Positions 1-13,564 of a stretch of DNA of 64,000 bases are shown piece after piece. Source of the stretch: Penium margaritaceum (lineage: Eukaryota > Streptophyta > Zygnematophyceae > Desmidiales > Peniaceae). Made by a program: the position numbers and the translations under genes. Below the pieces are notes generated by a model. The model was not told where the DNA came from and did not search any database. It saw nothing but the letters and a program-made list of their open reading frames with translations. Within the stretch, counting starts at the first letter, position 1. Each line of letters opens with the position of its first letter. The DNA lies in NCBI GenBank assembly GCA_023375785.1, contig SZWC01001165.1, positions 1 to 64,000 of the forward strand, written 5' to 3'.

Positions 1-1644
<1,644 letters not shown>

Positions 1645-3676
1645 AGATCATCCCAAAACACACTTTGCATGTTTTTGACATGTTGGTGAGATGCGCAAAC
1701 CATACACACTCTCCATAAATGATCGACCCTTTTAGGGTGGATCTCTTCCCTGATATCCACCCTTGCCCCATAAGCACGTTAAGTGTATTAGTAATGTATG
1801 ATCCGTGTATCCCATGTACATGAGACAAATTCGCTCAATGTATTCTACAATTAGGTGTATAGAATTAATGGTTGTATAATTATTAGCTCAGCTATATCAT
1901 CCTTATAAAGTGGTCAGTTTAAGGTGGCCTATCGAGTCCATAGGATACGAGTGATAAAGAAAAACTGTAACAATTGCCATGAAATGCTAGTTTTAAAGCA
2001 TATTTTATTTTGTATTGTATAGTTTTTAAAGTAACAACCGACTTTACAAATGCTACCAATCAGAAACTTGATCCCACACATCATCTATCATACAGTCAAA
2101 ACGTAATGTCATACACTTAATTTTATGTGGCTTAATAAATATGTAAAATTCCCAAGGCACAATCATCATATGCATAGTTTTTCACATAACAAAATCTGAC
2201 TACTATTGTAGAAAATTTCATGAAAACTGCCTTAGAGTACGTACCTAATACACTAAATGTACCGTGTATATGATACCCTCAATAACCTTACGTTGAATGA
2301 AAATCAAGGGGGGGTTTCATGGAACCTTATAGCCCACTCCAAAACATAAACACAATGTTGACATCAAGAACATCGTACCAAAGGAAACAAATGTGACCTG
2401 TAAGAGATGGAACCATTGTCCAGAAATATATGCTTCATTCCCTGGTTTAAAGAAATGAAACCTACAAAGCTCTGGTAATGCACTGATAGTGAGGTGAGAA
2501 ATTTATACAAAATCCTCAACATTGGAATGTTACAAGGGGTTCATCACAAAACCATAAGTTAGATCTATGTTTTATAACATCTACTTGTATTTAGAGAATA
2601 TCCCACGTGGTCATGAGCAACTAATGCTTTCTGAAAAACATTGTCTGATAGGAATGATTGATACTTTAAAAACCTTGTATGAAAGCACATTTCGGATTAT
2701 CAAACTGAAAAACTTCACTTTTTCATCATTGCACGATTTGGTTTCATGTAAAAATTTAACCCAATCAAACAATTAACATCTAAAGTTTTTTTTGTTAGCT
2801 ATATATCACAAAGTGGTGTCTTATGACATAAAAACATTCATCTGATCACAGTAACAACATGATGTTTTCACATCAAGCACAACAAAAGACCTAGAAATAA
2901 CTATTTTTTCACTATAAAGAGATGCTTGTTCATCCCACAAAACGGATTTCTCGTTTTTCCGTTCCATTCAATTTACCCTCATGTGCTTCCACTTGTTCTT
3001 CCACAATATCTTTGCAACCACAAAGCTAGCCAAAAAAAGTCGTAGATTGACAATGGTTAATCCAATGTAAAATGTATTTTGAAAAACAATGGACAAGAAT
3101 TGTAAGAAGATATTCTTATCTATTCAAAGAATGGGAAAACAAGGAAAGATTTTGTATTGTGAAAGCAATAAGAGTTAAAAGGATAAAGATGGCCACCATG
3201 CTCAATACAAACATTAGAAACTGTTTTCAATTATTTGGGCAAGAAAGTAGCATTCAAAAACATGTCTTGAGGAAAGCATTGTCATGAAATCAAAAACAAA
3301 TCATGATACATTGAGGTAATCATTGAAATTGTGTCCGGGAACGCTTGAGGCGACAATAATTCACCCCACCGATGTCATGACATCTAAATATTTCATATGA
3401 CGTTATGATGAGGGAACATAAATTCCACGTGAACTATGTTTAACATGTGCACATACAAACACCCTAACAGATGAAATGCTTCCTACACGTGGAGAATCAG
3501 GCACAAGCAATTTCCTTTCATAGATCAAGACTAAACCTACACAAACTTTCATTATTTGGAATTTTCAGTACTATGTTGCTGTGAAGCTTTGATATGGTGA
3601 ACAAGACAATTCATTTTAGAGCACCACACAGAAAGTTCATAAGTATTCTTGTACACAATTGATATAATGTATATTG
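1645..3676. other. AT-rich stretch without a recognisable gene
   Basis: No domain, RNA gene or retroelement motif was found. The longest open frames (2567-2776 and 3072-3287, about 70 codons each) have no recognisable similarity and are of a length expected by chance in AT-rich DNA. A 9-bp inverted repeat, AGGGTGGAT at 1734-1742 and ATCCACCCT at 1755-1763 with a 12-nt loop, lies just outside the microsatellite. Confidence 0.6.
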
Positions 3677-3823
3677 GGAGTTAACTTTAAACTGGCCACA
3701 TAACTTTCGGCAGCCACCTTTAAAGCACTCCAAAGTTATATGGCCAGTTTAAAAGTTAACTCCATGCTTGCCTAACATGATTGCCGAAAGTTATGTTAGT
3801 TATACTTTAAACTGGCCACATAA
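3677..3823. repeat. Foldback repeat, MITE-like
   Basis: Arm 3677-3707 is repeated as its reverse complement at 3732-3763 with only a few differences and a loop of about 24 nt. A third copy of the core (ACTTTAAACTGGCCACATAA) lies in the original orientation at 3804-3823. A second inverted pair links CATAACTTTCGGC (3699-3711) with GCCGAAAGTTATG (3783-3795). This is the architecture of a foldback or MITE remnant. It sits directly at the left edge of the recognisable 5' LTR of copia element A and may have replaced or interrupted the LTR's outer end. Confidence 0.75.
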
Positions 3824-4465
3824 GGTGTGAGTATGGCATTGTATTGGAGGCACTCAGGATGTCTGAGCCAGTACATGACCTCGTCCATGAATAACTACAT
3901 CATCAACGTGTCGTCCAATCCTGGACAATGCTTTCCTACATCAGCAAGTGATGCTATCAAGACTACTAACCATTATGGAGCAAAAGAAACTAGACTCTCC
4001 AAAGAGTAGGGATATCACAAAAGGGGATGATAACCATCACATCGTATCTCAGCAATCCACTCCAACAAAGTGATTGCTACTACCATCACCTTTGCAAGTC
4101 TGCCATGTGCTGAATATCATCTCCGTCGACCAAGTGAGACTGGCAACACTACCAACTTGGCTAGGTGGCTCCTTGACTTCTTGAAGGCCTTTCATCTTAC
4201 AAGACATGCCAAGAATCTCACTGAACGACAAGACGTCTCACAAGAAGTTGTGGCTCGTTCAGGCCAGGACCAACTACAAAGGTTTGCTATAAATATGCTA
4301 CTATGAGACTTGTACATAAAGCTATTGTACATGTACTTTGTATTTCCTTAACATAATCAAAAACTCCAAATAAATACATTTTGCACTTTTTTTACATTGT
4401 GTACAAGTTAGGCTTGGCACACCAAGGTCTTGGCACGGCTGGAATGTCTACCTGGCCTTTGTTTT
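3822..4465 (+). repeat. 5' LTR of copia A (left part obscured)
   Basis: Aligns with about 13660-14318 along its whole length, including the shared stretches CCAACTTGGCTAGG at about 4154/14000 and TGTACATGTACTTTG at about 4328/14173. Its upstream edge abuts the foldback repeat, so the true LTR start is uncertain. The A-rich end near GGCTTGGCAC and the following AATGT-GCCTT segment are shared with the other copy. Confidence 0.75.
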
Positions 4466-4479
4466 GGAAGCAACTTACA

Positions 4480-6262
4480 GCGCAAAATCTTCCTTCACAA
4501 CAAGAGTAACTAACTCATGCTGCTCAAGATTCACACACGCAATCCTTATAGCAGTCAACTGCTGCCTTCGCTGTGTCGAATGCTCAACTTCACCAACAGC
4601 ACTTTGACTCAACAAACACAACGGCAGATGCATTAACACATGATGCACCAACAACACCAACTACAATAGCAGCATCATATGCAGTGGCAACAGCCGTCAC
4701 AAGCATCATCTTCTCATCTGCCTCAAGCACATCCTCCACCAATCATGCAACCAACTAACCCCAAGCAGGTGCAGATCAGAACATTTGTAAATGGAGGCGT
4801 GTCACAACAATTTATGGCAAAATCTCAAGTAATGCCTTGGGTCAGGCCCATGGTACCATACCAGCAAGCTCAACCGAGGCTCATGCCACAGGCCTACATG
4901 GCTTAACCTGCAAAAGCAGCAGAAGTAGCAGCGGTTGCTACAACAAGAATATTACTACTCCAACCTCATGCAGCCATACCCATGCAAACGTTTCCCATGC
5001 ATGCCCAACAAATGGTAGTGCAAATTATACTATTCAAGCATTTGGAAAGCACAATGCTCAAAGTAGCATCATCTTTGCGCTACACAAGATCAAACATGAG
5101 AAGTTTGACAATGAGAACTTTCAACACTAAGTGCATAAGTTCAAGGAAGTCGCTTTGGTACACAATCTGTGGAAGTTCTACAACAGGAACTATTTGCCTC
5201 CACCTGCGACATCATCATCACAAGCGATGTCAAAATTCAGGTTCTACACTCATGCTGCATCTGTGATGTTGGACAACCAGCTGAGTCCTCCCATCCAATA
5301 GGCAATTAGGATGTTTGAGGAGACACTTCAGCCTGATCGACAGGCATGGTCCTACCTCTGACGGACCTAGATGTCCGGTGACTCTACCTTCAAGTCTTAC
5401 CTCCTGACAGAGCTATCGCACATCACCCTCAGTAGCTTTGACAACATGGAAGACTACATCAACAAGGAGAATTCTCTACGCAATCAGCTTGCAATCATGC
5501 ATGCTCTTATCTGATAACCCTTCTTCATAACCTTCCTCCTCAGTTGATTCATTGGCAACTAAGATAATGGGAGACATGTGCTGAAGTTCAAGTAGTATTC
5601 TAAGTTCAGAGAGGCATACGCGTGCAAGACTCTTCTAATAGTGCAACGCGACCACAAGCTCACAAAGGAGAAGGCCGGGCTTCTTTCCAACATACTATTT
5701 TTTACAACAAGTGCAGCCCACGTCAACGCATCTCATCCATCATGGAAGACCTTGCCCATGATTAACTCAGCATCTTCCCAGGTGACACCTGAACAAAGTC
5801 CTAATGCAAACTCTTGCAATGCAAATGGTCAACACACAAGATCACGACTTTCAATGCAATGCCATTATTGCCAAAAGATTGACTTCAAGAAAATGGACTG
5901 CAAAAAGCAAATTGCAAATGAGGCGTCGGTAAAGAAGTAAAAAGGCTACCGACGCAAAAATCCAGAAGACAAAGGGAAGGAGAAGAAGGATGAGGACATG
6001 GAGGAGACTTAAAATGTAGTGAGAAAAGGTGGCAACTGAAACAAGAAGGATTTTGACTACTTAGCTTTTGTGTTAAACCTTTAAAATGCATAGAGCAACG
6101 GCCTTGTTTGCACACCATCTGTGCGGTACCTCAACAGTAAGTTCAAATCAAACATTAAATTTGGCAAGTTCTGTCTCCAAGACCTTGATTGTACCACGAA
6201 AGGCTTTATGAAAGTTGCCAAGAACAAGCAAGTTCAAATGTTGGGAGAACGAATAGTGGCAT
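4480..6262 (+). pseudogene. Copia A gag and protease-side remnant
   Basis: The first part (about 4.57-4.91 kb) encodes Gln-, His-, Met- and Pro-rich peptide, as in the N-terminal arm of many copia gag proteins. Around 5.38-5.60 kb a UBN2-like gag segment is visible (residues like FKSYLLTELSHITLSSFDNMEDYI). Near 5.85-5.92 kb a degenerate zinc-knuckle (CHYCQK followed by Lys-rich residues and Cys) is followed by a Lys/Glu-rich tail. The last 200 bp encode a segment typical of the region downstream of the copia protease. It stops where gypsy B is inserted. Heavily broken; assignment rests on motif order and flanking LTRs. Confidence 0.6.
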
Positions 6263-6268
6263 TGATAG

Positions 6269-6752
6269 TGTAAAAAGGCGTGCTATTTTTCTGGCATACT
6301 CGAGGTTTCACCCAAGATTTGGCGGCATCCAGGGCATTTTGCGATTTTCAGAAATCCAAGGCCCGGTCAAGCTCACCTCCACTCGACCGCCGATGCAAGG
6401 AGAAGGAGGAGGAGCCAGCGTGTGCTCGTCGGACGATCGTCATGATCAATTGTCGATCTTGATGATCGACTCCAAGGGATTTCTCGGACAAGGCACTAGG
6501 TGCAAGCAAGGCACCGAGTTCAGGTGTAAGAAGGGCACCAGGCAGAGGAGCAAGTAGTTTGCTACAACAAGCTAAGAGAGCCATAGGCTAGGGTCAGAGT
6601 ACCCAACTAGAAAGTATAAAGACCTTGTATACTTGTCATTGTCGTTAACCTGTATTTTCCAGCTTAATCTTCCAATCTTCTCCAAGTCTATTTTCGCAAC
6701 GACTATGCTCTACACACAGCAAGACTAATTCTTGAGAGAGCACACGCTCACA
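6269..6752 (+). repeat. 5' LTR of gypsy B
   Basis: Begins TGTAAAAAGGCG and ends GCTCACA. It pairs with 10789-11544 in the same orientation; both share the start, ACTCGAGGT, CACTAG, TTCTCCAAGTCTATTTT and the terminal GAGAGAGCACAC-like segment. The 3' copy is about 270 bp longer, mostly through a (GGA)n tract and the segment next to it. Confidence 0.85.
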
Positions 6753-6759
6753 TTTGGTA

Positions 6760-7950
6760 TGAGTGCCAGAGCCATGCGTTGGGCAGAAGCGCTGCCAGAG
6801 CTCACGAAACTTCAAGGAGCAAAGGCACAGACTACGTCGATAATCGTTGAGGCAAATCGAGAGGGAGATAGCTAGACCAGACAACGAGGCCAACGCACAA
6901 GCTAACCTTTGGGAATCTTTCCACATTTTGAGAGTGTCCACACGGCCTCCCGTGCACACGTGGGAGATGACGAGTGACTCCTACGCACTTTGAAGACGCT
7001 AGATTCTTATCCTGAACGATCGAATTGCTTTCGAAAGTTTTTAAAATTGATGCCAAAACACTGCCAATATCCTTAGTAGGATCTCTAGTGGCTAACATTC
7101 ATCTTAAGCCATGGAGCAGGCCCTATAGTAGATTGCACAGCAGCTAAGATCCCTCAAGTTGGAGAACGAACGACTCAATCGGCATATGGCTAAACTACGG
7201 GATAGGAGTGGTGTTGAACAGGTTGTGGCGGCCCGGCTAAGGAGACCACCAAGACCAAAGCCAAAGGCTACATAACCATTCAATCCCTGAGTCAAGGGTG
7301 CGAGTGTACAAACCAAATGTTTTGTGATAAGTTTCTACTCTAAGGCTCTATGTCACCCTCCAGAGGACGATGCTGTGCATGTGTCATTCACTGTGTCATG
7401 GCTATGTGAAGCAGCATTGGAGTAATGGAGGCAGTTGTAGATGCAGGCCTCTTAAGTTAGAGGAGGGAACACAGTTGTGTAACATGCCGTGTTGTGGAAA
7501 CCAGACGCGGGGCATGCCAAAGCTCTCATGCCAACAACATGGGAAAATTTTGAGCAAGCCATTAAAGATCGGTTCGATCTCGTAAATACTTCCATGGTCA
7601 CTCTCAACAAGCTGAAGCAACTGAAGTAGATCGACTTAGTACAAGAGTATGCATGTCGTTTCATAGCGTTGTGCTTGGATATCAACAACAATCCTGCAGT
7701 GCATTCACTGCGCAGCCAGATGAAAGTGAAGAAATGCAGGGAGCAAATCGTCTTACTGTTGTGGGCAGAGAAGGAATCCAAAGCAAGCAAGGTGTTGCAG
7801 TTGAATTACGTGCATCTCAAGCGCTTTCAGCCAAGGGGGACCTACTGTACCTTGTGTGGGTGTGGCAACAGGCAACTGTCGAGGAGGTGGAAGTGCTGGC
7901 AGCAAGGGTGAAGCAACAAAAGGGAAAACAATAGAAAGCACCTACAGCAA
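6760..7950 (+). pseudogene. Gypsy B gag remnant
   Basis: Peptide stretches across this region look like a Ty3/gypsy capsid: a Leu/Arg-rich helical start near 7.13 kb, a WLCEAALEWW-like segment near 7.40 kb and a TWENFEQAIKDRF-like segment near 7.54-7.58 kb, followed by a Lys/Gln-rich part. A Cys-rich stretch near 7.84-7.91 kb may be the remains of a zinc knuckle. Heavily broken. Confidence 0.55.
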
Positions 7951-7999
7951 AGCTATAGGAAGGCATCAATGGAGTGTTATTAAATTACAGTAACGTGTT

Positions 8000-9130
8000 T
8001 CCAAAGGGTTTACCACCAAAGCGGGACATCGACCATAAGATTGATCTTGTTCTGAGAGGAACGCAAACAATGCGGGCTGCTTATCGCATGAGCAATATTG
8101 AGCTTGTTAAGCTAAAGAAGTAGTTGGATGAGCTAACAGAGCAAGGGTTCATTAGACTATCGGTGTCACCCTACACTACACCGGTCCTCTTTGTGAAGTA
8201 AAAGTCGGAGGAGCTACCGATGTGCGTAGACTATTGCATAATGAACAACGTAACGATCAAGAATCGGTACCTGCTGCCAAGGGTCCATGAGATTTTTGAC
8301 CGGCTTTCGGAAGGCAATATCTTAGCAAGATTGACTTATGCTCACGATACCATCAGATCCAGATTGCAAAGCGAGATGTGGAGAAGACAGCCTTTTGTAC
8401 GCGTTACAACCATTTCGAATACCTTGTGATGTCGTTTGGGTTTACTAATGCTCCTACGACATTCTTGAGCCTCATGATCACGATCTTCCACCCTCACTTG
8501 GCATGTTTGTGGTAGTGTTCCTTGACGACATCCTCATCACTCCTGAACTCGCAAAGAGCATGAGCAACATCTTCGGTAGGTGTTGGACATTCTTCAAAAA
8601 GAAAAGCTGTTTGCAAAGCTCTCCAAGAGTGAGTTTGAGAAGCGAGAGATGAAGTTCCTAGGGCAAATCCCGAGCGGCAACGGCCTTCTCATGGACTCAA
8701 GAAGGTGGAATTAGTGAAGTAGTGGTGGACACCGAAGTGCGTGTGTGACATCAAGGTTTTCCTGGAGTGTGTCAACTAATACCGAAAACTCATCCGTAGG
8801 TACGCAGTGAAGGGTGCACTACTGACTCAACTACTGATGAAAAATCACCTATGGCAATGGGGCCATTAGGAGCAAAAGAGCTTCTATGAGCTCAAGGCTG
8901 CAATGTGTAACGCTCTAGTTCTGGTGCATCCGGATTCATCCAAAGAGTACATCATGGTCGCCGCAAGCGACTTTACCATTGAGGCGGTGCTGATGTAGGA
9001 TCATGGAAAGGGGTTGTAGCCGATTGCGTTTGCGTCTCGCAAGTTGGGAGGGGCGGAGCTGAACTACGCAATCCATGAGAAGGAGATGTTAGCGACATCC
9101 ATGCGTTCAAGCACTAAAGGTGCTACCTCG
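8000..9130 (+). pseudogene. Gypsy B reverse transcriptase and RNase H remnant
   Basis: RT landmarks appear in order: the IDHKIDL-type entry near 8.03 kb, ELTEQGFI-SPY-PVLFV near 8.13-8.20 kb, the MCVDY motif near 8.22 kb, and the catalytic FLDDIL box at 8519-8539 (the family consensus is YVDDIL or FLDDIL). RNase H follows, with an ASDFTIEAVL segment near 8.96-8.99 kb, IAFASRKL near 9.02 kb and the HEKEMLA motif near 9.07 kb. These enzymes copy element RNA into DNA in the cytoplasmic particle. Broken many times; not expected to be functional. Confidence 0.75.
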
Positions 9131-9548
9131 AGTTGCAATGCAGCATGGTCTTCTCTCATCACTACTCCCCAAGTTACCTGAAGACGCAGCCAAACCTCAG
9201 TTACCAACGGACTCACTTGATGCAGTTCTTGGAAGGGAGTTTTGATTACAAGATTTGGTACAAGCTTGGGAAGGTGAACCTGGCCGATCCTTTATCGCGA
9301 GGTATGGACCTAGGTTTCAACGCCATCTCACTGCTGATTGGATCTCCAGTCATGCATAGCTTGTTCAAGCACGCCTGTAGCGTGGATAGTGAGTTCACGG
9401 GTGGTGCACTTAAAGACGCCACGCGCGATGAAGCATATTTGCAAAGGGCATATGAGCGAGGGTTGTGTCGGACTAAGCACCGTTGAAGAATTTTTTGCTT
9501 TAGGAGGCGCATGAAATCCACTACTCCAGTTCATTCACTTTCGACAAA

Positions 9549-10190
9549 ATGCTCAAAGCCCTGGCACGCCAATACTGGTGGTCGTCAATGACAATTGATT
9601 GCAAGAGGTTCGTGAGTAACTGCGATATGTGCCCACGCATCAAGGCGTGGAGGAACAAGCCACCTAGGGAGCTGCAACCATTGCGTGTAGCAGAAAGGCC
9701 GTGGAATGACATCTCCCTTCACTTCGTCGTCAGGTTGCCTATGACACAACAAGGTAACAACATGGTGTTGATTATGGTGGATTGGTTCTCCAAGATGACA
9801 CATTTCATCGCATGTCTTGAAAGTATAACAACTGCCTGGAAAGCTCAACTCCTCCTCAGTAATGTCATCAAGTTGTATGGAGTGCCGCAGTCGGTGGTCT
9901 CAGATCATGATCCACGCTTCACTTTGCGCTTCTGGAGAAATCTCATGGAGAAGCTGGGCACGCAAGTGTAGCTGACCACGGCACATCACCCACAAAGCGA
10001 TGGGCAAGAAAACAACGTGAACCAGACATTGGAGCACCTTTTGCAGGACATGGTGCCACCGGATGGAGAGGGTTGGGAGGAAAAGCTCTGAGTGGCAGAG
10101 TTTGCTTACAACTAGGCTGTTGCAGCATCAACAGGAAATTCACCATTTGAGGTGGTCTACGGCCACAAGCCACTAAGCCCAGCCGCTCTT
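9549..10190 (+). pseudogene. Gypsy B integrase remnant
   Basis: The most continuous piece of this element. It has a YWWSSMTIDCKRFVSNCDMC zinc-binding end (HHCC type, Cys pair visible), then a core with WNDISLHF, MVDWFSKMTHFIA and VSDHDPRF, and the HHPQSDGQ-N motif that precedes the catalytic Glu region. Integrase inserts the element's DNA copy into the host chromosome in the nucleus. Downstream, at about 10.38-10.74 kb, a PVKIEG-like segment sits where chromoviruses carry a chromodomain, but its aromatic cage residues are not convincing. Confidence 0.75.
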
Positions 10191-10788
10191 GCTATAAGAA
10201 CATCTCTTCTGGCTGTGTAGAAGATTGTTGAAGGGTTTGCCACCATTGAGGAGGTGGTGTGGTGATGGTTTTTGAAGGAACAGAAGCAGTAGAAGTGGTA
10301 GCCTGATAAGCATTGCTCTACGGAGGAGTTCTAAGTGGGGGATCAGGTGATGCTAAACTCTGTTTACCTCCAGCTGATGGGTGTCGGGAGTCCAAAGCCT
10401 AAACCGCATGGGGTGGGTCCGTTCTGCATTTTGGATACGTAGCTGGCCGTTTCATACAAGCTAGATCTTCAAGCTCACTACACCAGCTGTCCGGCATTCC
10501 ACATCTTCTTACTTCGTGCCTATCGCAACCTAAACACATTCTTCCAAGGCCGTGGGACAGCTCCAACTCCTACAGTCAAGATTGAAGGAAGTGTGGAGTT
10601 TATGGTGGAAACGATTCCGGCTGATTGCTTGAGTGGAAGCAGCGTGGATTTCTGGTGTAGTGAAGGCGTACTCGGCGGAGAACAACTCTCGCGGGCCACA
10701 GGCCAACTTCCATGTTGGGTATACCAATACTCTTCTTTAAGAGTACCTCAAGCGCGCCGAGAAGTCACGCCGCCAACGGAAGGGTGTA

Positions 10789-11544
10789 TGTTATAAGGCG
10801 TCCTATTGTTTTGGCAAACTCGAGGTCTCACTTGGGATTTGGGGGCATCCGGGTTATTTTTTGATTTTAGGTTACCCAGGTCACGGTCGAGTTCAACTCC
10901 GCTTGAACGCCGATTCAAGGAGGAGGAGGAGGAGGAGGAGGAGGAGGAGGAGCAAACGCCTGAGCGCACACCGGCGTGTAGTTCACGTCGGCGTTGAGCC
11001 GCCTTTTGCACGAACCCCACACGGCATCCTGAATGCGCCACGCCGGGGTGGCTTTCCCCCTTTCAACGGGTGGCGTAACGACGACGCTAATCGCAAGGGG
11101 TTGTTTTGACGAACGACCCCAAATGCGCATGTGGTCAAGAAAGGTAGCAAAAACAGTAGCTACAACCGCAAGACGGTTGTTTTACTCCGGTGGTGTGCGA
11201 AACACGGCGACCCCACCCACCGCCAAGACACAAGATGGACCGTTGATCTAGAAGGTCAACGGCCAGAGATTTCTTGCACAAGGCACTAGATGGAAGAATT
11301 GCACCAAGTTTAGGTGCAAGAAGGGCACGAAGTATAGAAGCAAGAAGCTTGCTAGAGCAAGCTAGGAGAGTGTTAGGCTAGGGCCGAAGTAGCCGGCCAG
11401 AGAGAATGAATACCTTGTAGATTGCGCATTGTCATGAACTTGTTTTATGTAGCTCTAGCTTCCAGACTTCTCCAAGTCTATTTTTCCACTGGGATTGTGC
11501 TCTCCAAATACCAAGACTAATTTTTCAGAGAGCACACACTCACA
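10789..11544 (+). repeat. 3' LTR of gypsy B with (GGA)n tract
   Basis: Begins TGTTATAAGGCG and ends ACTCACA, matching the 5' LTR ends. A (GGA)n run at about 10918-10952 lies where the other copy has only three or four units. GC-rich sequence with repeated ACGGC/CGGCG words follows the run and is absent from the 5' copy. Confidence 0.85.
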
Positions 11545-12760
11545 TACAGGCTATGACAACACTCCGGTGAAACTTGATGATGTTATCTACATCCTATAGA
11601 TTACCGACAACCTACTGTCATTCGAGTAGCTCATGAGGAAGGTAACTCATATTGTGAGCAAATGCAACAACATCATCTCACAACATATTCAAGGGGAAGT
11701 GTTCACTGAAGGAAGACTCCTTCCATGCGGCATGATTAAGCCCGACTTTAGTCCTCTTCAAATAGCATATGAATTTGATCACTTTGTAGTATCCAGTCTA
11801 CACCAATATTCTTGTGAAGATATCTCAGTGTAGCATATGAGACTTGCGTACATCAGCAATCAGAGGGTTGAGACCATAAACAAGCGAAAATAGGTTGATG
11901 GACTCCACATCAAGGACTGCAACGTGAAAGAATTCACAAATCCTTGTGAGGATTGTGTGAAGGCCAAACTGCCACGTCACATATTTTCTGTTGCCAGCAA
12001 TTGTGTTGTTGCCAATAAGCTCTAGTTTGTCCAGACAAACATTTGTGGACCTCTTCCACCAGGTGCAATGTGCTTGAACATCGGTACTTCCTACTTTTCA
12101 TCGATGATGCAACTCGCTTCACTTGGTATTATGCCCTCAAGACACGCGATGAAGCTTCAATGCACATCTTCAAGTGGCTGGCCATGGCGGAGAGACAGAG
12201 TAATGGGAAGTTGGAAGTCCTATGCTCAAAACATGCTGAATAAACAACCATGAGAGAATTCATGTCTTGTCTTGAATACATGGGCATCATGAAAAACTTT
12301 TCACTGCCCTTCAGACTGTTGAAAAATGGTTGTGATAAATGTGCGAAGTGCACAATAGAACGGAGGACCAGAAGAGCACTATCGGCTTTATGTGCCTTTG
12401 GTAATGAGCTACAGTCTCATGGTCAAGCAAGCGACAAAACATTTTCACACTCAGCTCTTCCAAACTAAGGATGTTGTAGCAATATCAGTCGCAAAAGAGC
12501 TGACATATCTAGAGAACGTCCTTTACGACAACATATTAGGGCAAAAGAAGCCTACAAAAACAAATGTTGACTACAAGTTTGTGACTGAGTTGCAAACTCC
12601 ACCAAATTTCAATGATGCACAAAACGCATTAAAATTTATAGCCACTAGATCCAAACAAAGTTCGTTGATGGAACTGAGCAACTTGTGCATGTGCCTAGTT
12701 TGACTAGTAGCGGACTTCCTAACCAAGACAGTTTCAAAATACAATTTCAATCGGTGGACT
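11545..12760 (+). pseudogene. Copia A pre-integrase, integrase and RNase H remnants
   Basis: The copia frame resumes right after gypsy B. Around 11.55-11.64 kb is the segment that leads into the pre-integrase domain. Around 11.93-12.0 kb is the NPCEDCVKAKLPRH motif, typical of the pre-integrase CxxCxxxK. FVQTNICGPLPPG near 12.03 kb is the start of the integrase core (family consensus HxDxCGP). From about 12.39 kb an RNase H C-terminal portion is seen (SVAKELTYLENVL, then ADFLTKTVSKYNFNRW near 12.71-12.75 kb). The intervening RT is not recognisable. Broken many times. Confidence 0.65.
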
Positions 12761-12765
12761 AATTA

Positions 12766-13560
12766 GTGCGCACTCACCTCAAACATGCTCTCGCAATACC
12801 AACACAACCACACCAAGCTCTTTGGCATGCAAAAGACAAGAATTTGCACCATAACCATGATGGCACAATCCAGTTCCAACCTACAATTGTGCTTCATGTT
12901 GTATGTAGCATTTCAGAACAACGTGAAACTGACAAGGGGAAAGGGGAACAAGAGCATGTCACTACCAAAACTCACACTCCACAAGTCAACTATACGTCAT
13001 CTCCTTTACTCTAAGACCCATTAGCTTTTCAAGGCATAGAAGGAAATCCAAAATGCATAAGAAAAGCAAGTAGCCCGTCTCAAATTCTAGAACATTTTCA
13101 ATGCGTTGATTTCATTAGCTTGGATTCCATTAACACTAAAGGAGCAGTTGGATACAACAGAAATTCATCATCAGTAGCCTTGATTCAACAACAGGAGCAA
13201 GTAGCAGCAACTGAAAATTTGTCATGGAACATGTCTTTGCACCATATTTTGTCGCAAGCTATTTTGCAAAATCCCTCTGACCTCCTTACACACGCGCACA
13301 ACCGTCGATCGTGGCAACAACGTCAACAAAACGTGGTCGCTTGTTGCAACAACAAAACAAAAACGTAACTGCAAATCTGCATTTTCGGAAGGCGATGGAT
13401 GGGTCGCAACCCATAGTTGCTCCCTCACGCGAGCAAACTCTCGGATGCTCGTGTGAACAAGGGGAGCAACCATGAGGTCGCTCCGTTCAGTCCAGACGCC
13501 ACGCGATGATTACTGCGTTAATATCCCACGTGTTTTGTTCATGACTAGGGATTGTATATA
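12766..13560 (+). other. Untranslated-looking internal tail of copia A
   Basis: About 800 bp between the RNase H tail and the recognisable 3' LTR. It has short open frames on the plus strand (12766-13014, 13120-13368) that are Gln-, His-, Asn- and Thr-rich with no known domain. Around 13.30-13.47 kb are several AACAAC-type runs and repeats of the word GCAACAAC. Nothing can be assigned. It may be an extra 3' region of the element or later inserted DNA. Confidence 0.4.
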
Positions 13561-13564
13561 ACTA

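Larger units (their letters stand above)
6269..11544 (+). mobile_element. Old Ty3/gypsy element B nested in copia A
   Basis: Bounded by LTRs 6269-6752 and 10789-11544, both beginning TGT and ending CTCACA. Just inside the 5' LTR is a primer-binding-like TGGTATGAGTGCCAGAGCC, close to the initiator-Met type. Purine-rich sequence (GGAAGGGTGTA) precedes the 3' LTR. Internal order is gag, protease region, RT, RNase H, integrase, as in gypsy. The five bases flanking the two ends are GATAG and TACAG, an imperfect 5-bp target duplication. The LTRs are about 75-78% alike by eye and the coding region is broken in well over ten places, so it is old, though younger than copia A, which it interrupts. Confidence 0.85.

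Noticed and set aside
10560-10740. Chromodomain in gypsy B
   Set aside because: The position is right but the aromatic residues and WEP-like end are not visible; only gypsy D shows a convincing chromodomain.
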